Source: Shinisaurus crocodilurus (taxonomy: Eukaryota > Chordata > Lepidosauria > Squamata > Shinisauridae). From it: a stretch of 64,000 nt of DNA. The position numbers and the translations under genes were made by a program. Positions 8,753 through 19,174 of this stretch are shown here, one piece after another (the first letter of the stretch is position 1; each line of letters starts with the position of its first letter). The notes below the pieces were generated by a model that was not told where the DNA came from, did no database searches, and saw only the letters and a program-made list of their open reading frames with translations. The stretch lies in contig CM037878.1 in NCBI GenBank assembly GCA_021292165.1, forward strand, positions 9,974,857-10,038,856. Reading direction: 5' to 3'.

Positions 8753-11623
8753 ATGGAAGAAGGCCTCTATGCCACAATGGAGAGAACAGCTCCAGCGGTG
8801 CCCATTGATAGTCTACCACAAAATGTAGGGGGAAAGTCGGACTATAAAGCACATAGTCTTCAATGTCTCTATACTAATGCCCAGAGTATGGGCAATAAAC
8901 AAGACGAACTTGAACTCTTGATACATGAGGGCAAGTACGACTTGATAGGGATAACTGAAACCTGGTGGGATGACTCCCATGACTGGAATACAGCAATTGA
9001 AGGGTATAACTTGTTCAAAAGGAACAGAAGCAACAGAAAGGGAGGTGGAGTTGCACTGTATGTTAAAAATACGTATCTCTGCACAGAGATACAGGAAGAG
9101 GAGCTTGACAGCCCCATTGAGAGCATCTGGGTTAAAATAAAGGGGGCAAAGAATAAAACGAACATGGCGGTTGGAGTCTACTACCGACCACCCAATCAAG
9201 GAGAAGATGAGGATGGAACTTTTGAAAAGCAAATTGCCATTGTTTCAAGGAGGCACGATGTGGTAGTAATGGGAGACTTCAATTTCCCTGATATCTGTTG
9301 GGAGACTTATTCAGCCAAACATGGCCCCTCCAAAAAATTCCTGAGCTGTGCTGCTGATAACTTCCTCCTACAGAAAGTGGAGGAAGGAACTAGAGGATCG
9401 GCTATCCTTGACCTGATTCTAACCAACAGAGACGAGTTAGTGGATAAAGTGGCAGTTTCGGGAACCCTGGGGGAAAGTGACCATGTTATACTTGAGTTCT
9501 TGATTCTAACAGAAGCAAAAGCTGAGTGTAGCCAAACACGTACCCTGGATTTTAGGAAAGCCAATTTTAACAAACTCAGAACAATGATTAGTAAGATCCC
9601 ATGGCAAGTGACTCTCACGAGAAAGGGAGCCCAGGAGGGGTGGGAGTTTTTAAAGAAGGAAATTTTAAAGGCACAATTGCAAACAATTCCCACAAGGAAA
9701 AAAGGCAGAGGGCAACAGAAAAAGCCAATGTGGCTTCACAATAAACTCAAAGATGACCTGAAAACAAAAAAGGACACGTATAGGAAGTGGAAGGAAGGAC
9801 AGGCTACAGGGGAAGAGTACAGGCAGGTAGCACAGAACTGCAGGAATAGTGTCAGGAAGGCTAAAGCTGAGAATGAGCTAAGGTTAGCGAGGAATGCTAA
9901 AAGCAACAAAAAAGCTTTCTTCAGATACATGCACAGTAAAAGACAGAAGAAAGAACTGGTGGTTCAACTACGCAATGAGGATGGCAAATTGATAACAGAA
10001 GACAAAGAAAAGGCAGAAGTGTTCAATTCCTACTTCGGCTCGGTCTTCTCCCAAAAGAGGGTCTATGACCCCCCTGGCAAACCTGAAGTGCAGACTGAAG
10101 GGGCAGAATTGCAGCTTGAGATTGATAGGCAAATGGTCAAGGAGCACCTGATTACTCTGAACGAGTTTAAATCTCCAGGGCCTGATGAGCTGCATCCTAG
10201 AGTAATAAAGGAACTGGCAGAAGAACTCTCAGAACCACTGTCTATTATCTTTGAGAAATCATGGAGGACAGGTGAAGTGCCAGACGACTGGAGGAGGGCA
10301 AATGTTGTTCCCATCTTCAAAAAGGGCAAGAAGGAGGAACCTGGGAACTATAGGCCAGTCAGTCTGACATCAATCCCCGGGAAGATTTTTGAGCAGATTA
10401 TAAAGAAGTCAGTCTGCAAGCACCTTGAAAACAATGCAGTGATTACTAGAAGCCAGCATGGATTTGTCAAGTACAAATCCTGTCAGACTAATCTGATCTC
10501 ATTTTTTGATCGGGTAACCTCCCTTGTGGACTGTGGGAATGCTGTGGACATTATATACCTGGACTTCAGCAAAGCTTTCGACAAAGTGCCTCATGATATC
10601 CTGATTAGTAAGCTAGCTAAGAGTGGGCTAGATGGAACAAGTATCAGGTGGATCCACAATTGGCTACAGAATCGGACTCAAAGAGTGCTTATCAATGGTT
10701 CCTTCTCAAACTGGGGAGAGGTAACGAGCGGGGTACCACAGGGCTCGGTCCTGGGCCCGGTGCTCTTCAACATTTTTATTAATGACTTGGATGAGGAGAT
10801 ACAGGGAATGCTTATCAAATTTGCAGATGACACAAAGTTGGGTGGAACAGCTAATACTCTGGAAGACAGAAACAAAATTCAAAGTGACCTCGATAGGCTG
10901 GAGCGCTGGGCCGAAAACAACAGAATGAAATTTAACAGGGATAAATGCCAAGTGCTGCACCTAGGGAGAGGAAACCAAATGCAGAGTTACAGAATGGGGG
11001 ACACTTGGCTCAACAATACTACAAGTGAGAAGGATCTTGGAATTGTGGTAGATCACAAACTGAATATGAGCCAGCAATGCGATGTGGCTGCAAAGAAGGC
11101 AAATGCAATTTTGGGCTGTATTAATAGAAGTATAGCTTCCAAATCGCGGGAAGTGATAATTCCCCTTTACTCGGCACTGGTTAGGCCTCATCTTGAGTAC
11201 TGCGTCCAGTTCTGGGCACCTCACTTTAAGAAGGACATAGACAAACTGGAGAGGGTTCAGAGGAGGGCAACAAGGATGATAAAGGGACTGGAAACAAGGC
11301 CCTATGAGGAGAGACTGAAAGAACTGGGCATGTTTAGCCTTCAGAAGAGGAGACTGAGGGGAGATATGATCGCACTCTTCCAGTATTTGAAGGGATGTCA
11401 CACAGAGGAGGGCAAAGATCTCTTCTCGTTCATCCCAGTTTGCAGGACACGGAATAATGGGCTCAAGTTACAGGAACCTAGATTCCACCTAAACATCAGG
11501 AAAAATTTCCTGACTGTCAGAGCAATAAGACAATGGAACCAACTACCTAGGGAGGTGGTGGGCTCTCCCACTCTGGAGGCATTCAAGGTGCGGCTGGACA
11601 GACATCTGTCAGAGATGCTTTGA
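8753..11623 (+). CDS. CR1 ORF2 polyprotein (AP endonuclease and reverse transcriptase)
   Basis: 956 residues, intact. The endonuclease (about residues 40-250) shows TNAQS, ITETWW, YYRPP, GDFNFPDI (174-181), LDLILTN and the SDH motif (242-244). A basic linker follows. The reverse transcriptase (about 460-760) shows NEFKSPGPD, NYRPVSLTS, QHGF, YLDFSKAFDKVPH, SGVPQGSVLGP and the catalytic FADD (690-693). The C-terminus has the CR1 thumb/tail motifs [11 protein letters not shown] and LKGCHTEEG. The protein nicks target DNA and primes reverse transcription at the 3' octamers. All catalytic residues I can check are present. Confidence 0.95.
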   Translation: MEEGLYATMERTAPAVPIDSLPQNVGGKSDYKAHSLQCLYTNAQSMGNKQDELELLIHEGKYDLIGITETWWDDSHDWNTAIEGYNLFKRNRSNRKGGGVALYVKNTYLCTEIQEEELDSPIESIWVKIKGAKNKTNMAVGVYYRPPNQGEDEDGTFEKQIAIVSRRHDVVVMGDFNFPDICWETYSAKHGPSKKFLSCAADNFLLQKVEEGTRGSAILDLILTNRDELVDKVAVSGTLGESDHVILEFLILTEAKAECSQTRTLDFRKANFNKLRTMISKIPWQVTLTRKGAQEGWEFLKKEILKAQLQTIPTRKKGRGQQKKPMWLHNKLKDDLKTKKDTYRKWKEGQATGEEYRQVAQNCRNSVRKAKAENELRLARNAKSNKKAFFRYMHSKRQKKELVVQLRNEDGKLITEDKEKAEVFNSYFGSVFSQKRVYDPPGKPEVQTEGAELQLEIDRQMVKEHLITLNEFKSPGPDELHPRVIKELAEELSEPLSIIFEKSWRTGEVPDDWRRANVVPIFKKGKKEEPGNYRPVSLTSIPGKIFEQIIKKSVCKHLENNAVITRSQHGFVKYKSCQTNLISFFDRVTSLVDCGNAVDIIYLDFSKAFDKVPHDILISKLAKSGLDGTSIRWIHNWLQNRTQRVLINGSFSNWGEVTSGVPQGSVLGPVLFNIFINDLDEEIQGMLIKFADDTKLGGTANTLEDRNKIQSDLDRLERWAENNRMKFNRDKCQVLHLGRGNQMQSYRMGDTWLNNTTSEKDLGIVVDHKLNMSQQCDVAAKKANAILGCINRSIASKSREVIIPLYSALVRPHLEYCVQFWAPHFKKDIDKLERVQRRATRMIKGLETRPYEERLKELGMFSLQKRRLRGDMIALFQYLKGCHTEEGKDLFSFIPVCRTRNNGLKLQEPRFHLNIRKNFLTVRAIRQWNQLPREVVGSPTLEAFKVRLDRHLSEML

Positions 11624-11840
11624 CCTGGATTCCTGCATTGAGCAGGGGGTTGGACTCGATGGCCTTGTAGGCCCCTTCCAACTCTACTTTTCTATGATTC
11701 TATGATTCTATGATTCTAGGTTAGGCTGAGAGTCAGTGACTGGCCCAAAGTCACCCAGTGAGTTTCATGGCCGAGTGGGGACTAGAACCCAGATCTCCTG
11801 AGTCCCAGTCCAACATTCTCACCACTACGCCACACTGGTA

Positions 11841-12989
11841 AATAACCACATGACAAAGGTTTCTAATACTCTCCCCCCCAACTCTCTAGTACCAAAACAT
11901 CTAGCCAGCACATTTGTCTTATTGCAGTTGCTCATTATTTCTATCTATCCAACAGGAACTCCTTCACTTTTAATTTTAAAAATTAAAAAATGAGTGACAG
12001 CTAACAAAACAGAAGAGGCACGTAAGCCATCTTTTTACTTTAAAAAAAAAAAAGTGGCTTTTTGTTGTAATAATAACGGCACTCACAAATGTAGAGATGA
12101 AAGGTGAGCATGTGCACCCATCTGAAAGCAGCATCAGTCCACCACAAGCAGCCATGTGCCTCTGAAATTCCCCAAAACTGCTTCTTGGCAGCCAGTTTAA
12201 AAACAGCTCCCCCGCTGCCCCCATATAAATATCTCTCTTTGTCTCTATATCAAAAAAACAAATTTGCCAGAGGTATGGACAGAGGTTTGCCTCATACAAT
12301 GATGGGCAATGCTAGAGGGTATTTTTGCACTTGAAGTGAAAAGTCGAAATGATTACGCCCCTGCTCTGGACTGGAGCCCTTTCTCTTTTCTTTCCACTGA
12401 TACACAAAGGAGGAGATGGGTAGGACTTGGGTCTGCCTTGGACTGCCAGCATAATTTAAGCTGCCCCTTCTGCACAAGGCTCACAGGGCAGCAAGCACTT
12501 AACGCCACAAAAGCGAGTACATTTACCCCCAAAAAGTACAAACTTAAAAGGAGTCAAGTTACAAAAGTTAGTTATCCTTGACCAGATGACAAAAACAAAA
12601 ACGGTCCAGAGACATTGCTGTGTATCGGTCAGCTGCTTTTATGCCTTCTGGAAGCTCAATCCCCATGTACAAGCGCTTTCAGAGTAGTAAAGATGGTGTT
12701 GTTGTTTTTTGTTTGTTTTTAGGATCTATGGGCAAAGCACTCCTGGTCATGTGCAGAGAGCTGCTCCTTTGTGAAGGGGACACTCCCAGCGCTGGCCAGG
12801 GATTGACTGGAAGCTTGGTATCCTGCGCCTTAGCCTGTCTGACTCGGCAGACCTACAGGTTCAGGAAACGAGGCAGTGGCCGGCTGAACGTTTCGCCAGA
12901 AACACAGCTGGGGAAATGCCAACCTCCTCCGCAGGCCTCAAAGAAGGTGCTGCGGCAAGTCACCGTGCATCCGTGTACCCCATGTTGCC
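11841..12989. other. No gene recognised
   Basis: Open frames up to 179 residues (12620-13159) lack any known domain and run into a LINE tail, so they are not called. Confidence 0.4.
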
Positions 12990-13180
12990 TCATCTCAAAC
13001 AACGGGGAGGTGAGAGTCGGGCCTGCTTCTGAGCCTCCCGAAAGCATCTGGTTGGCCATTGTGAGAGACAGGATGCTGTGGAGCATGGGCGGGAGGGTGC
13101 TATTGCACTCATCTCCTGCTTGTGGGTTACCTGTGGGCATCTGGTTGGCTGCTGTGTGAACAGAAGAGTTCTTAAGTGTT
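12990..13180 (+). mobile_element. CR1/L2-group LINE 3' end, copy 5 (degenerate)
   Basis: GAGCATGGGCGGGAGGGTGC and GCTGCTGTGTGAACAGAAGA match the other copies; the flanks do not. Confidence 0.6.
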
Positions 13181-13629
13181 CTTGCCAAGAGTGCCAGGAA
13201 GGAAAGACACTCTGCACATGTTCAGAAGCACCATGTGCCTGGACCCAAAACACCGCTTTTGTTGAGGGGAGAGGGGAGAAAAGCACATGTTTAGAAGTGT
13301 TCTTCCCAAGAGTGCCAGGATTTGGGGAGAGGAGAACCAGGAGTTTGGGCCGTGTTAGGAGGGTCTCTTTTTTTGTTTTTTATGGAGGCTGCCAAAACTG
13401 AGGGAGGGTGCCTCTAGAGTAGATGGTGTGGAAGTCCAGCGAGGAGCAGAGGGAGACTGGTGTCCTAGCAGGCTTACTTGGAAGCCCCATTAAAACTCCA
13501 CAGGATTTACTTCTGAGTAAACATGCATATTAGGATGCACACAAAGGCAAGTGAGGGGAGATGTGATACAGGTGTACTGAATTATGCCTGGTGTGGAGAA
13601 AGTGGACAGGGAGACATTTTTCTCCCCCT

Positions 13630-13885
13630 CTCATTTTATTTATTTATTTATTTATTTATTTATTATATTTATACCCCGCCTTTTTTCCTGCAAGGAACCC
13701 AAGGCGGCTTATATAATCCTCCTCCTCCATTTTATCCTCACAACAACCCTGTGAGGTGGGTTAGGCTGAGAGTCAGTGACTGGCCCAAAGTCACCCAGTG
13801 AGTTTCATGGCCGAGCGGGGAATAGAACCCAGATCTCCCGAGTCCCAGTCCAACACTCTCACCACTACGCCACACTGGCTCTCTA
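13630..13885 (-). mobile_element. SINE copy 3
   Basis: Full-length minus-strand copy with an (ATTT)n tail at 13632-13664 and head ending CGCCACACTGGCTCT. Followed directly by an L2/CR1-group LINE 3' end; the open frame 13798-14082 is a chance fusion of the two. Confidence 0.87.
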
Positions 13886-13889
13886 CTAG

Positions 13890-14292
13890 AACCCAAAGGG
13901 GTCACCCCATCAAGCTGATTGGTGGGAGATTCAGGACAAATCAAAGGAAGGACTTCTTCACACAGCACAGAGTTGAACTATGGAATTCACTTCCACAAGA
14001 TGCCATGATGGCCACCAATTTGGATGGCTTTAAAAAGGGTTTGGACAAATGCCTGGAGGAGAAGGCTAGCCATGGCTTCTAGTCCTGATGGCTATATGCT
14101 ACCTCCACCATCAGAGGCAGTCTGCCTATGTGCACCAGTTGCTGGGGAGCATGGGCGGGAGGGTGCTGTTGCACTCGTGTCCTGCTTGTGGGTTTCCCAT
14201 GGCTGGCCGGTTGGCCACTGTGTGAACAGAATGCTGGACTGGATGGACCCTTGCTCTGATCCAGGCCCTTAAGGCTCCTCGTATGTTCTTAG
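13890..14292 (+). mobile_element. CR1/L2-group LINE 3' end (TTCTTA tail type), copy 1
   Basis: Encodes GGRFRTNQRKDFFTQHRVELWNSLPQDAMMATNLDGFKKGLD in one frame, then a 3' UTR with GCATGGGCGGGAGGGTGCTG, ATGCTGGACTGGATGGACCC and a CGTATGTTCTTAGG tail. C-terminal fragment only. Confidence 0.75.
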
Positions 14293-14399
14293 GATGCTGG
14301 TCTAGCTGGAACTTCTTGGCCAGATTCTTCTATCCTTAAAGGCGGCAAATGGCTCTAGGCTAGAAACCACTGAGCCTTCAACTGTTGGGTGACAGGATG

Positions 14400-14702
14400 G
14401 AAAGCGGAATATCGGTGGTCAATATAAGAGGTTTAAAGATGTTCATAAGGCTAATCTAAAAAAATGCAATATAAACATCGAAAACTGGGAAGCTCTGGCC
14501 CATGAACGATCTAAATGGAGGTTCCATGGACTTTGAAGAAGCCCAAGTGCAAGGTGAAAGGGAGAAACGTGCTAAGCGAAAAGCACGTCAAATGAATCCT
14601 TTACAGGACCATCCTCTATCTGGTAACCTGTGTCCTCACTGTGGGAAGCTGTGTGGATCTAGAATTGGCCTCCACAGTCACTTACGGACCCATCGCTAGA
14701 GT
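14400..14702 (+). mobile_element. LINE ORF2 C-terminal remnant with zinc-knuckle
   Basis: Frames across 14427-14699 read RFKDVHKANLKKCNINIENW, ALAHERSKWR and, after a shift, LCPHCGKLCGSRIGLHSHLR ending THR-stop. A C2H2-type tail with SRIGLHSHLRTH is typical of the end of some vertebrate LINE polyproteins. It is frameshifted, so not a gene. Confidence 0.65.
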
Positions 14703-14861
14703 CTACACAATCTTCTTTAGAATTTCCTCCTTTTATCCCAGAAGACAATCTTACTCGGTCATGAGTGATTGCCTGATGATGATGATGACAGGAGGTGCTT
14801 TTCCTGGTGTGGAAATGCATACCTGTTGAACCTCTGCCTGCCATGCACAGGTTAAAGCAGT

Positions 14862-15040
14862 GGTGGGGAACTACAGGCCTGTGGGCCAACTCAGGCTCAC
14901 CTGGGATCCCAACCCAGCTGGGATTGCTCTGGGGCAACTCAGATGGCAACACCCCCTTCCCCTGGTTTCTTCCCCGTTCCACTGATGGCCCGTCGTTCGG
15001 TGGTTTCCTGGCTTTTGTGCAGGTTTCCCCCCCATTCTAA
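14862..15040. repeat. Dispersed repeat shared with 37031-37200
   Basis: GGTGGGGAACTACAGGCCTG, TGGGCCAACTCAGG and TCGGTGGTTTCCTGGCTTTT align with the 37-kb copy by eye. Confidence 0.5.
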
Positions 15041-15683
15041 AATGTTGAGATGCCTCTCTGAAGGCTTGCCAAAAGCAAAGGCAGCCATGCCGGCCATAAG
15101 CAAAATTCCAAAATCCATTTAGCATAATAACTCTATCAGGCTAACTCAAAGATCACAATAAAAAATAAAAAATGTGCAAGCTTTAGAAATCTCCAGGTCT
15201 CCTAGGCTGGCCCCGCCCACCGCTGCAGTGCCGCCCCACAGGCCCACACCGCGGGCCTCACTGAAGTTGAACTCGCTCCCGAGGCGGCGCGAGGTTCAAC
15301 GCTCCTGCGCCGAAGGAACAAAAGCGCTGCCTGGCGAAGCGGTGTGGCCGCCACACCGCCTGCTCTCTCGTAGGCCACCACCACATCAAGGGGAAGCCAG
15401 GTGGAGCCCGTATTATCCTGGTGAGAGACGAACATCCCTGTGGGCATCCCGGGCCATTCATCCCATGTGGGGAGCAAGGCAGCGTCGGCCGGTGCAGGCA
15501 GGTACGGAGTTCCCGATCCTCCTCCGGCGCTGTATCCAGCTGCCATTAATTAGACTCCTCTCACCTGCCATGCCCAACTGGACAGAGCAGCCCGCCACCC
15601 TCCAGTTCAGACTCCCCTCTTGCGTTGCTCCTCTTCCACTTCTTGCCTGTGTGCAGAAGAAGCTCTGGGGAAGTGCTGGCATC
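15041..15683. other. No gene recognised, GC-rich patch
   Basis: 15210-15560 is GC-rich with a 171-residue frame (15174-15689) that matches no family I know. 18030-19008 and 19183-20941 are similar mixed DNA with short LINE-like scraps (19600-19690, 20640-20875). Confidence 0.35.
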
Positions 15684-15691
15684 TTCTAAGC

Positions 15692-16404
15692 CAGTGATGG
15701 CGAACCTATGGCACGGGTGCCACAGCTGGCACGCAGGGACCTCTCTGTGGGCACTTGAGCCACTGGTCACCAGATCACAAAAAGACTGTCCCCTTCTGCA
15801 AAATACTAATGATTTTGTTCTTTCTCACAGTGTGGAACAGAATGATTTCCAAGAATGCCCAATGCAAACTTTTACCTAATGCAGTGTTTGCAGTCCAAGA
15901 CATAAAGGTTGTTTAAAATGTGTTAAGCACGTTTAGTTTTCTTGTTTATCTTGCTCATCCTAGTACAGGTTGACTTTTACTTTTACTAATCCTACACCTG
16001 TAGAAGCAGGGAAAGGACCCGGGGTAAAGCTTGCCCCATACAATTTCAGTATGGCATATAATCATATTACAAGTTGAGAATCCCTTATCCAAAAATACAT
16101 GTGCCTAATTATTTTAAAAGTTGTATAAATTCCCTTCAGGCTATGTGTGCAATGTAGTACTATAATAATTTTTTGAGTTGATTTTTTTTCCAACAAAAAA
16201 CTGTTTGTATCATTGAAAGCTCTGTTGTTGTGTTTTTCTTTAAAGACAAAAGATGTTAATTAGTTTGGACAACTGTATGAGTTGTTTTTCTAAAACTAAA
16301 ACCTCGGTATTCAGGTTTAATTGCAGTGTTGGCACTTTGAAATAAATAAGTTGGTTTTGTGTTGCAGTTTGGGCACTCGGGCTCAAAAAGGTTCGCCATC
16401 ACTG
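15692..16404 (-). mobile_element. hAT element family B, copy 2 (713 bp, inverted)
   Basis: Same termini and interior as copy 1 in reverse orientation; perfect duplication TTCTAAGC (15684-15691 and 16405-16412). Longer than copy 1, with extra AT-rich interior (about 15900-16250). Confidence 0.92.
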
Positions 16405-16412
16405 TTCTAAGC

Positions 16413-16539
16413 CAGTGTTCTCCAACTGTGGGTCCCCAGATGTTTTTGGCCTACAACTCCCAGCATGCCCCAGCTGGCTGGGGCATGCTGGGAGTTGTAG
16501 GCCAAAAACATCTGGGGACCCCACGGTTGGAGAACACTG
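16413..16539. mobile_element. hAT MITE family A copy 3
   Basis: Complete fold-back landing exactly at the right target duplication of element B. TTCTAAGC (16405-16412) and TTCTAAGA (16540-16547) flank it. Confidence 0.9.
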
Positions 16540-17516
16540 TTCTAAGATTACCACACACACACACAGAGCCCGCCGCAGCCAAATCACAATGGATCACCTG
16601 TACTCTACGAGCAAAGCCCTCCCTCGACTGGAGACAGGCAACGTTCTTTAAGGTGCATTGGCGTGCGAGAGAGGTGCGTTGCTGTGTCGTTCATCCCGTA
16701 CTCCTGCCTGCCTGCCTGCCTTCTTGTCCCGCTGTCAAACGGGTCGATTGCAAACAAGGGGTTTTATTTATTTATTTATTTGCAGTTTTTGTATGCCGCT
16801 CCATATCGAAGTAGATTCCGGAGTGGTGAACAATAAAAAGATTTTTTTAAAAACAGATAAAACAAGGTATCATCAAAATGGCGGCTGGACAGCAGAGAAG
16901 GCTTCCCGGAACAAAGGAGGTCTTCAGCAGGCGCCGGAAGCAGCACAATGTCGGAGCCTGTCTGACCTCCGGAGGCAGGGAGTTCCGCAGAAATGGAGCC
17001 GCCACACTGAAGGCCCTTCTCCTGGTGGACTCCAGCAGGGCCAGAGGTCCATGAGGAACCACCAGGAGGAGAGTGTCCTCCAATGGCCTCAGTGACCAGG
17101 CAGGTTGGTATGGGAGGAGGCGCTCTCTCAGGTGTCCTGGTCCCAAGTTGCTTTGCGCTTTGTACAGAAGTGCCAGAACCTTAACCCTGGCCTGGCAGTG
17201 AATAGGTAGCCAGCGCAGTTCCGTCAGCAAAGGAGTTGCATGCTGAAAAGGGGCAGCTCCTCACAACAGCCGAGCTGCTGCATTCCACACTACCTCCAGC
17301 TTCCGGAGCAGCCTTAAGGGCCGCCCTACATACAGCACATTGCAGTAATCCAGTCTTGAGGTTACTACTAGCGCCTGTGCCACTGTGGCCAAGCTATCCC
17401 TGTCCAGGAGAGGCTGTAGCTGGCGAACCAATCGAAGATGGTAAAAGGCACTCCGCGCCGCTGCAGTCACTTTGGGACTCCAGCAACGATGATGGATCTA
17501 GGAGTACCCCAAGACT

Positions 17517-17824
17517 CAGGGCAGGTGCAAGGTAGTTTGGTGCCCTAGGCAAGATCAGATATTTAGCGCCCCCCCCTTCCCACTTGAGCCCTCCCTCCCT
17601 CCAGCCCTATGCTCCTGGCGCCCCCTTTAGCCCGGCGCCCTAGGCAGCCGCCTAGTTGGCCTAATGCAGTGTTTCTCAACCTTGGGTCCCCAGATGTTTT
17701 TGGCCTACAACTCCCAGCATGCCCCAGCCAGCGTAGCTGGCTGGGGCATGCTGGGAGTTGTAGGCCAAAAACATCTGGGGACCCAAGGTTGAGAAACACT
17801 GGCCTAATGGTAGCACCGGCCCTG
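17517..17824 (+). mobile_element. hAT MITE family C, copy 1, inside L2 and carrying A4
   Basis: Perfect 8-bp duplication CCAAGACT (17509-17516 and 17825-17832). Removing A4 leaves a unit of about 165 bp running from CAGGGCAGGTGC to GCACCGGCCCTG. The host sequence is a minus-strand L2 fragment. Confidence 0.92.
17667..17801. mobile_element. hAT MITE family A copy 4, nested in a C element
   Basis: Complete fold-back with terminus CAGTGTTTCTCAACC, inserted into C1 with perfect 8-bp duplication GCCTAATG (17659-17666 and 17802-17809). Confidence 0.93.
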
Positions 17825-17959
17825 CCAAGACTACAAACGTGATCTTTCAAAGGGAGACCTGAAACATTGCCCTCCCCAAAAGCCCTGCTAACAGATGACA
17901 CCCTGGGCAACAGTGCCCCTTTTCCGGCCGTTTGTGGCTCCCTGAAATGACCTCAGCGG

Positions 17960-18028
17960 CAGCTGGCTGGGGCATGCTGGGAGTTGTAGGCCAAAAACAT
18001 CTGGGGGGCCCATAGTTGGAGAACGCTG
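17960..18028. mobile_element. hAT MITE family A copy 5, right half only
   Basis: Only the right arm from AGCTGGCTGGGG to GAGAACGCTG remains. Confidence 0.8.
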
Positions 18029-18373
18029 AGCTAGAGAGACTGCAGGAAGCCGGGCTGGAGAGCGCCCAAAGAGCAGCCGAAGAGCCTGGGCACTGGGCAA
18101 TGCAGGCAGATAGACAGAGGGTGCTTCCAGGCGAGGCTTTCATGGTTCCCTCGCTCTGCCCGGTTCACGGAACTTTACAGGGGAGTCCAGACCCCGCTGC
18201 CTTCCACCCACACATCCCTCTCATGTTTCCCTTCCGCTTCTTCCACCTTATTTCTTACCGTGGAAGAATCAGGTACATAAGAGATGGAATCGCCGCACCA
18301 CCAGCAGGCCTTGTCTGTCCACGCTGGGAGGGTCCCTCCATCTGGAAGCACCCGGTCTTGGGTTGTATATATA

Positions 18374-18445
18374 AGGCCAGGGGTGTTGAACCTCTCTCAG
18401 CCAGAGAGCGGAATTCAATTTTGGAGAAGCTCGGGCGGGGGGGGG
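18374..18445. mobile_element. Family K repeat end, copy 1
   Basis: CAGGGGTGTTGAACCTCTCT followed by CAGCCAGAGAGCGGAATTCA. The same block appears reversed at 37335-37395. The end resembles a hAT TIR; the other end was not identified. Confidence 0.5.
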
Positions 18446-19008
18446 GGTGGCAAACACAAAAATATACCAGCGAATTTCAGCTTAAAGCTCTCCCACTGTC
18501 AGTCACACGGAGCCTTAGGAGAGGCATTTCGACCTTGCAGAATGCGTGGGGCGGGGGGGCTGTGTAAACGCCCGGAAATCAGCAAACTGTTGGCAGTTGG
18601 GGGGAAGGGGGTGGGGACCGCCATTGATCTTGAAGGGGCAATGGCGTGGGTGGCCCCAGTGCCCCAGTCTCCGTACATGTGTGCAGCCATCATAGGTGAA
18701 CTGCTGTTTGCTCTTTGTGGCAGGGATCCCATTTAGGAAGGCAACCGGGCGTGGGTGGGGTGTCCCCTAACCATGCAGCTCCAGATTTAGGCTTGGCTGG
18801 GCTCCTCTTCATTTGACAAATTGAGCCCGCCCACCCCCAATGACTGTGCTCCAATTCCCCGTTGAGACGCACAATGTGAACCGGACCAAAATCATTCCCC
18901 TTTTGAATGTTTACAGTTTGGTACCTGGCAAGGCAGCTACAACAAGGGATTCATTAACGACACGTGCGCGCGCATGGGGGATCCCACCAGGAAAGGGCTT
19001 CTCTTACG

Positions 19009-19174
19009 CAGGGCCGGTGCTACCATTAGGCCAACTAGGCAGCTGCCTAGGGCGCAGGGCTAAAGGGGGCGCCAGAAACGCCTTGAAAAAAAATACAGCA
19101 CTCTCAAGTGGGAAGGGGGGGGCGCTAAATATTTGATCTTGCCTAGGGCACCAAACTGCCTTGCACCCGTCCTG
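19009..19174 (-). mobile_element. hAT MITE family C, copy 2
   Basis: CAGGGCCGGTGC ... CCCGTCCTG with perfect duplication CTCTTACG on both sides. Confidence 0.92.

Larger units (their letters stand above)
7165..11716 (+). mobile_element. Full-length CR1 LINE with both ORFs open
   Basis: A complete non-LTR retrotransposon of about 4.55 kb: repetitive 5' UTR (7165-7685), ORF1 (7686-8714), ORF2 (8753-11623) and a short 3' UTR ending in three ATTCTATG-type octamers, the CR1 hallmark. It interrupts an antisense SINE: AGGTT (or TAGGTT) occurs just before the element (ending 7164) and just after it (11717/11718-11722), giving the target duplication and exact borders. No frameshift or premature stop is present in either ORF, so the copy is young and possibly mobile. 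A nearly identical truncated copy lies at 23.3 kb. Confidence 0.93.
7038..11840 (-). mobile_element. SINE copy 2, split by the full-length CR1
   Basis: The minus-strand SINE tail half lies at 7038-7164 and its tRNA-like head at 11718-11838. Joined at GAGGTAGGTT / AGGCTGAGAG they give an ordinary SINE, so this is one insertion interrupted by the CR1. Confidence 0.9.
16845..17935 (-). mobile_element. L2-type LINE ORF2 C-terminal fragment, split by C1
   Basis: Minus-strand frames 17470-17261 (AFYHLRLVRQLQPLL..., SRLDYCNVLYVG, VWNAAARLL) and 17230-16847 (LRWLPIHCQARVKVLALLYKA..., FSVAAPFLRNSLPPEVRQAP) are the end of an L2-clade reverse transcriptase, now frameshifted. It continues beyond C1 at 17833 (ACAAACGTGATCTTTC). 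Pseudogenised. Confidence 0.8.

Noticed and set aside
13798..14082. 94-residue protein frame
   Set aside because: A chance fusion of the SINE head and a LINE C-terminus.
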